Shown: positions 60,901-64,000 of the stretch, piece by piece
How positions within the stretch are numbered: position 1 is the stretch's first letter
Layout: every line of letters begins with the position of its first letter
Assembly: GCA_001600635.1 (NCBI GenBank)
Contig: BCKL01000010.1
Location: forward strand, 274,747 to 338,746
Direction: 5' to 3'
Length of the DNA: 64,000 nucleotides
Source: Leucosporidium creatinivorum
Lineage: Eukaryota > Basidiomycota > Microbotryomycetes > Leucosporidiales > Leucosporidiaceae
Program-made: the position numbers and the translations under genes
The notes under the pieces: model-generated
What the model was told of the DNA's origin: nothing
The model's database searches: none
The model's input: the letters and a program-made list of their open reading frames with translations, nothing else

Positions 60901-61782
60901 ATGCTCGCCTCCCACCCTCGCCGCTTCACCACCTCGGCGCTCCTCAGCAGCCTTTCCCCTCCCGCCAACTCCTCTGTTCCCACCCACTGGGTAGCTTCAA
61001 GGCCCTCGGACATCTTTTACCGGTGCCCACTACTCAGCATCACCCGTCAACTCCGCTACTACGACCCCCAGCCTTCGACCGAGCTGGTCCTTTTGCCCTC
61101 CTCCTCCTCCTTCTCCTCGCCAGACTCCGCAGTCTACAGCTGGCCTCCTTATTACCGTCTCGTCACTTTCACCTCCTACGCCCTCCCCTACCCACTCCGC
61201 CACGGCGAGCCCCTCCGACAGAGCGGCCAGAATGTCGTCCTGACCCGGCGGAACGAATGGGTGCTGGAAAGGGATGCAGAGGCGGAGGGGGGGATGGTGA
61301 TAGAAGTGAGGAGGGAGACTGTGCAGGGAGGAGGAGGGCAAGGAAAAGTCGTAGGAGGGGAGATGGAGAGGGAGATGGAGCTGCTTGAGGGGGAGGTCGC
61401 GGAGCAGTTGATCGAGCAAGCCGGCGCCGAGAAGGCGTTCGAGTTCCTCCCCCCCGCCACGGCCGACGCGCCCATCTCGCTCGACACCCTCTGGAAGCAC
61501 TCCAGCAAATGGTGGACCAACTCTTACTACTCGCGCTTCGAGCCGCGATCCGCTTTCGAGTTCTGGCTCGGCGAGAATGAGCTCATGCGTTGTATGCAGG
61601 GTGGGTTGGAAGAGGGGATGGAGAGTGAGGAGGGGATCGCATGTTGGTGGATACAGAGTACGATGGCGAAGAAGAGGCATGGGGGCGAGTGGTGGAAGGA
61701 TTTGATCAGGAGGACGAGGAGGGAGGTTTGGAGGTATGATAAGAGCTCCGTTCAGGAGGAGGATGGACTGAGGAAGTTGTAG
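60901..61782 (+). CDS. unrecognised protein, paralogue of 44487
   Basis: One uninterrupted frame of 293 codons plus stop. The N-terminus MLASHPRRFTTSALLSSLSP again resembles a mitochondrial presequence. Blocks shared with the paralogue are SITRQLRYYDPQPSTELV, FTSYALPYP, VIEVRRETVQ and ELLEGEVAEQLIEQAG. Trp-rich segments near the C-terminus (KWWTNSYYS, GEWWKDLIRRTRR) have counterparts there. I do not recognise a family. Both copies lie beside a family-1 F-box gene, but here the pair is head-to-head (with the decayed F-box gene) while at 43-45 kb it is tail-to-tail, so at least one inversion followed duplication. Confidence 0.6.
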   Translation: MLASHPRRFTTSALLSSLSPPANSSVPTHWVASRPSDIFYRCPLLSITRQLRYYDPQPSTELVLLPSSSSFSSPDSAVYSWPPYYRLVTFTSYALPYPLRHGEPLRQSGQNVVLTRRNEWVLERDAEAEGGMVIEVRRETVQGGGGQGKVVGGEMEREMELLEGEVAEQLIEQAGAEKAFEFLPPATADAPISLDTLWKHSSKWWTNSYYSRFEPRSAFEFWLGENELMRCMQGGLEEGMESEEGIACWWIQSTMAKKRHGGEWWKDLIRRTRREVWRYDKSSVQEEDGLRKL

Positions 61783-62041
61783 AGATGAGGTATTGAAGAT
61801 GTACTGGTATCGGTAAGGGATACTTGGCGAGAGAGCAGAGAGGGAGAAGAGGCGAAGCGAGCTCGTCGCCCAAGGACGAGCTGTCGAGCGAACAGCTCCT
61901 AGCCTCGAGCCACTGGAAGAGCTACTCGCCTGTCATCACCTCCCACACCTTCTCCCTCGACCTCGCACACTCGAGCAAATCCCCGACTATCCCATTCCAA
62001 CCACACCCGGCTCGGAGCTCGCGCTCAGCGTTCCCAACCCA
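61783..62041. other. convergent intergenic region
   Basis: About 260 bp between facing stops. Nothing is visible apart from presumed 3' ends. Confidence 0.35.
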
Positions 62042-63797
62042 CTACGTCGGCTCCACCTTTCCCAAATCCCAACTCCTCACCTCGCCCTTCTTCCCATACT
62101 TGACATCCATCATCCCAGTCCCCGTCCCCTTCGGTCCATGCACCTTTACCTCCATCTCCTCAATCGCCCTCACTGCCTCGGGGGTGTCCTCCCCCCTCCT
62201 CCTCGCCCTCCTCGCCTCTCTTTCAGAGCGCACCCTCTCCCTCTCCCTCTTCCTCTCCACCTTCTCCCTCCACTCCCTCTCCTCCTTGGCCTCTTTCTTC
62301 TCTTTCATCACACGCAACATGGATTCCCACTCATCGAATCCTCCGTCCGCGATTAAGCCGTTGGAGTGCGTCAAGGCCGAGAGGGAAACGTCCAAGCGGG
62401 GATCGTAGGAGGTGTCGAAATATTTGTCCATTTTGGAGGGTGGCGCCGTCGAGGGTAGAGGCGGGGGAGGGAGGGAGGGGAGGGGGGCGGAGGGGGAACG
62501 GGAGGGCCGGGAGCTGTGAGATTGGATTGGAAGACAGGAAGTCAGTCTGAGCTTCCTACCTAGTGAGAAGAGGGAGATGAAGCAAGGAAGAAAGGGAGAC
62601 GACGTACCGCTTTCTATCCCTCTCCTTGTCATTCTCCCTCCTCTCCTCGCTCGGTTCGGCCTCGTCCTGTCCCATCTCCTTCCCCTTGCCCTTCTCCTCC
62701 CTCCTCTTCTCACTCCTCCCGCTCCCACTCTCGCTCTCATCCCTCTCCCTCCTTCTCTTCCATTCCCTCTCCCTCCCCTCCTCATCGTCCCCCCCGCGCG
62801 TCGACGACCGATGCCGCCGCTCGCCATCTTCCTCCCTCTCCCTCTCCCTCTCCCTATCGCTCCTCCTCCTGCTACTCCTATACGAGCGCTCATCATCCTC
62901 CCTATCGTCGTCGCGGTGACGGTGGCTGCGGGAGGAGCGATGCCTGCTCCCTCGGTCTCGGTCGTCCTCTCGGTCTCGGTCGGCGCGAGAGGATTCGGCG
63001 CGGGAGGACGAGTGGCGGGAGGAAGAGGCGGGGTCGTCGTGTCGTTGGGAGCGGTCATCATAGGAAGCGTGTTCGTAGCGAGAGGAGGAGCGATCCTGTC
63101 TCGAGGAAGTCGGCGCCGATGGTCGGTCGTCCTCCTTTCGGTGCCGACTTCGGTATTCGCTGCCCTCCCTCGTCTCCCTCCCGCTCCCGCTCCCACTCTC
63201 GACCCCAACACCATTCTCCCTCCTCCACCTCTCGACGTCCCCTCTCTCCTCTTGCTCCCTCCTCCTCAGGGCCTCCTGCTCCTGCTTCCTGAGTAACGAG
63301 TTGTGCGAATCGACGGATTGGATGATGGAAGTGAGGAAGCGCTTGTTGGGGCGGCGGAGGGGGGCGTTCCTTTTGTTGTTGGTGTGGTACAGATTGGTGA
63401 GGAGGAGGATGCAAGGTGGGAGGGAGAGCGTGAGCAGGGGGGGCAGAGGGGCGGAGGTCAGCGAGCAGCTCGAGCTCTCGGGCCAGCAGTCAACAGCCAG
63501 CAGTCAGCAGCACATATTCGAGTGATCTGTAACTCACTTGTCCTCCCCCCCGCTACTCAGATACCCTCCCCCTCCCCCTCCAGCCCTCTCACCCCAAGCC
63601 TTCTCCTTCTGCCTCGCCTCCTTCAACAACATCTCGGCCACATGTTTATCGAGATCATCGTCGTTGACCTCTGCTGTTGTCGAGCCGTACTGCGAGCGGA
63701 CGAGTTGGGAGACGATCGAAGAGAGGGAGCCGTGGTTGGTCGTTGGGCGTGGTTTGGAGATGACTTTGGAGGTGGAGGCGGCTGGAGATGGCGCCAT
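62042..63797 (-). CDS. Arg/Ser-rich nuclear-type protein
   Basis: Three exons (63797-63538, 63369-62608, 62513-62042) sum to 497 codons plus stop. The start MAPSPAASTSKVISKPRPTT leads to SIVSQLVRSQYG and DDDLDKHVAEMLLKEARQKE. Exon 2 begins with NAPLRRPNKRFLTSIIQSVD then SHNSLLRKQEQ and is followed by about 200 residues rich in Arg, Ser, Asp and Glu, like RS domains of splicing proteins. The C-terminal exon has MDKYFDTSYDPRLDVSLSAL, GFDEWESMLRVMKEKKEA and a strongly charged helix, ending LGKVEPT. The conserved termini around an RS-like middle suggest a pre-mRNA processing factor. I cannot name the family. An upstream in-frame ATG exists at 63953. Confidence 0.7.
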
Positions 63798-64000
63798 GGA
63801 GGGCAGGGACGTGTAGTACGATAGCCCTAGGCGGGAGAGACGAGAGACGAAGAGACGAGGTGATAAGCAAGAGGGAGAGCAGCAGAGAGGACGCAGGAGC
63901 GGAGGAAGTGTCGACATTCGGGAAGAGCTGTAGCGAGCTCGATTCGCTTCCAAAGTAGCTCAAGAGCCGCTGTTACCTTTAGCCAGAATTTCTGCCAGCC
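63798..64000. other. right edge of window
   Basis: Presumed 5' region of the RS-rich protein gene. Too short to say more. Confidence 0.3.

Noticed and set aside
62577-63296. Plus-strand hydrophobic-looking frame of 239 codons
   Set aside because: It is the antisense of the Arg/Ser-rich exon of the gene at 62042; the leucine- and proline-rich appearance comes from reading RS codons in reverse.

Overview
The window looks like nuclear DNA of a basidiomycete fungus. It is GC-rich and gene-dense on both strands, and nearly every gene carries short GT-AG introns (about 57-110 nt) with CTGAC/CTAAC-type branch sites. Housekeeping orthologues are fungal in form: a fused ARG5,6, POL2, ERG10, DPM2, MNN9/ANP1, KIN17 and an ATG14-like protein. 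A red-yeast-like Pucciniomycotina member (Microbotryomycetes) is my best guess, but this is inference from architecture and not a database match.

Layout. 0.4-4 kb: a Gfo/Idh/MocA oxidoreductase and a divergent Bin3-type RNA methyltransferase. 4-8.3 kb: an F-box gene, then the first copy of a divergent gene pair (F-box-like on minus, MYND-like on plus). 8.5-13 kb: a DUF2841/YDR124W-like gene and a small single-pass membrane protein. 13.3-21.1 kb: POL2, the catalytic subunit of DNA polymerase epsilon. 21.8-32.6 kb: two more copies of the F-box-like/MYND pair facing each other as a large inverted repeat (arms about 2.16 kb, nearly identical). The 4.8 kb spacer carries an MNN9-type mannosyltransferase gene and a disordered-protein gene. 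33-47.4 kb: an F-box/LRR gene, KIN17, a DOMON-cytochrome b561 gene, an MFS transporter, an ATG14-like gene, a second-family F-box gene with a novel neighbour, an unrecognised gene and DPM2. 47.9-57.3 kb: ERG10, an S1/P1 nuclease, a thioesterase, a small hydrophilic protein and ARG5,6. 57.9-64 kb: an F-box/LRR-like gene, a decayed F-box paralogue beside a paralogue of the novel gene, and an RS-rich nuclear-type protein.

The window mixes conserved housekeeping genes with an unusual accumulation of F-box-type genes, eight in 64 kb. Six of them fall into two three-member families, and each family is linked to a partner gene (MYND-like in one, an unrecognised possibly organelle-targeted protein in the other). 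The triplicated, partly palindromic F-box-like/MYND pair is the best candidate for an undescribed system. I saw no rRNA, tRNA, CRISPR array, transposase or virus-like element. Exon boundaries were read by eye from splice signals and frame continuity; where exon sums are quoted they were checked to be divisible by three.
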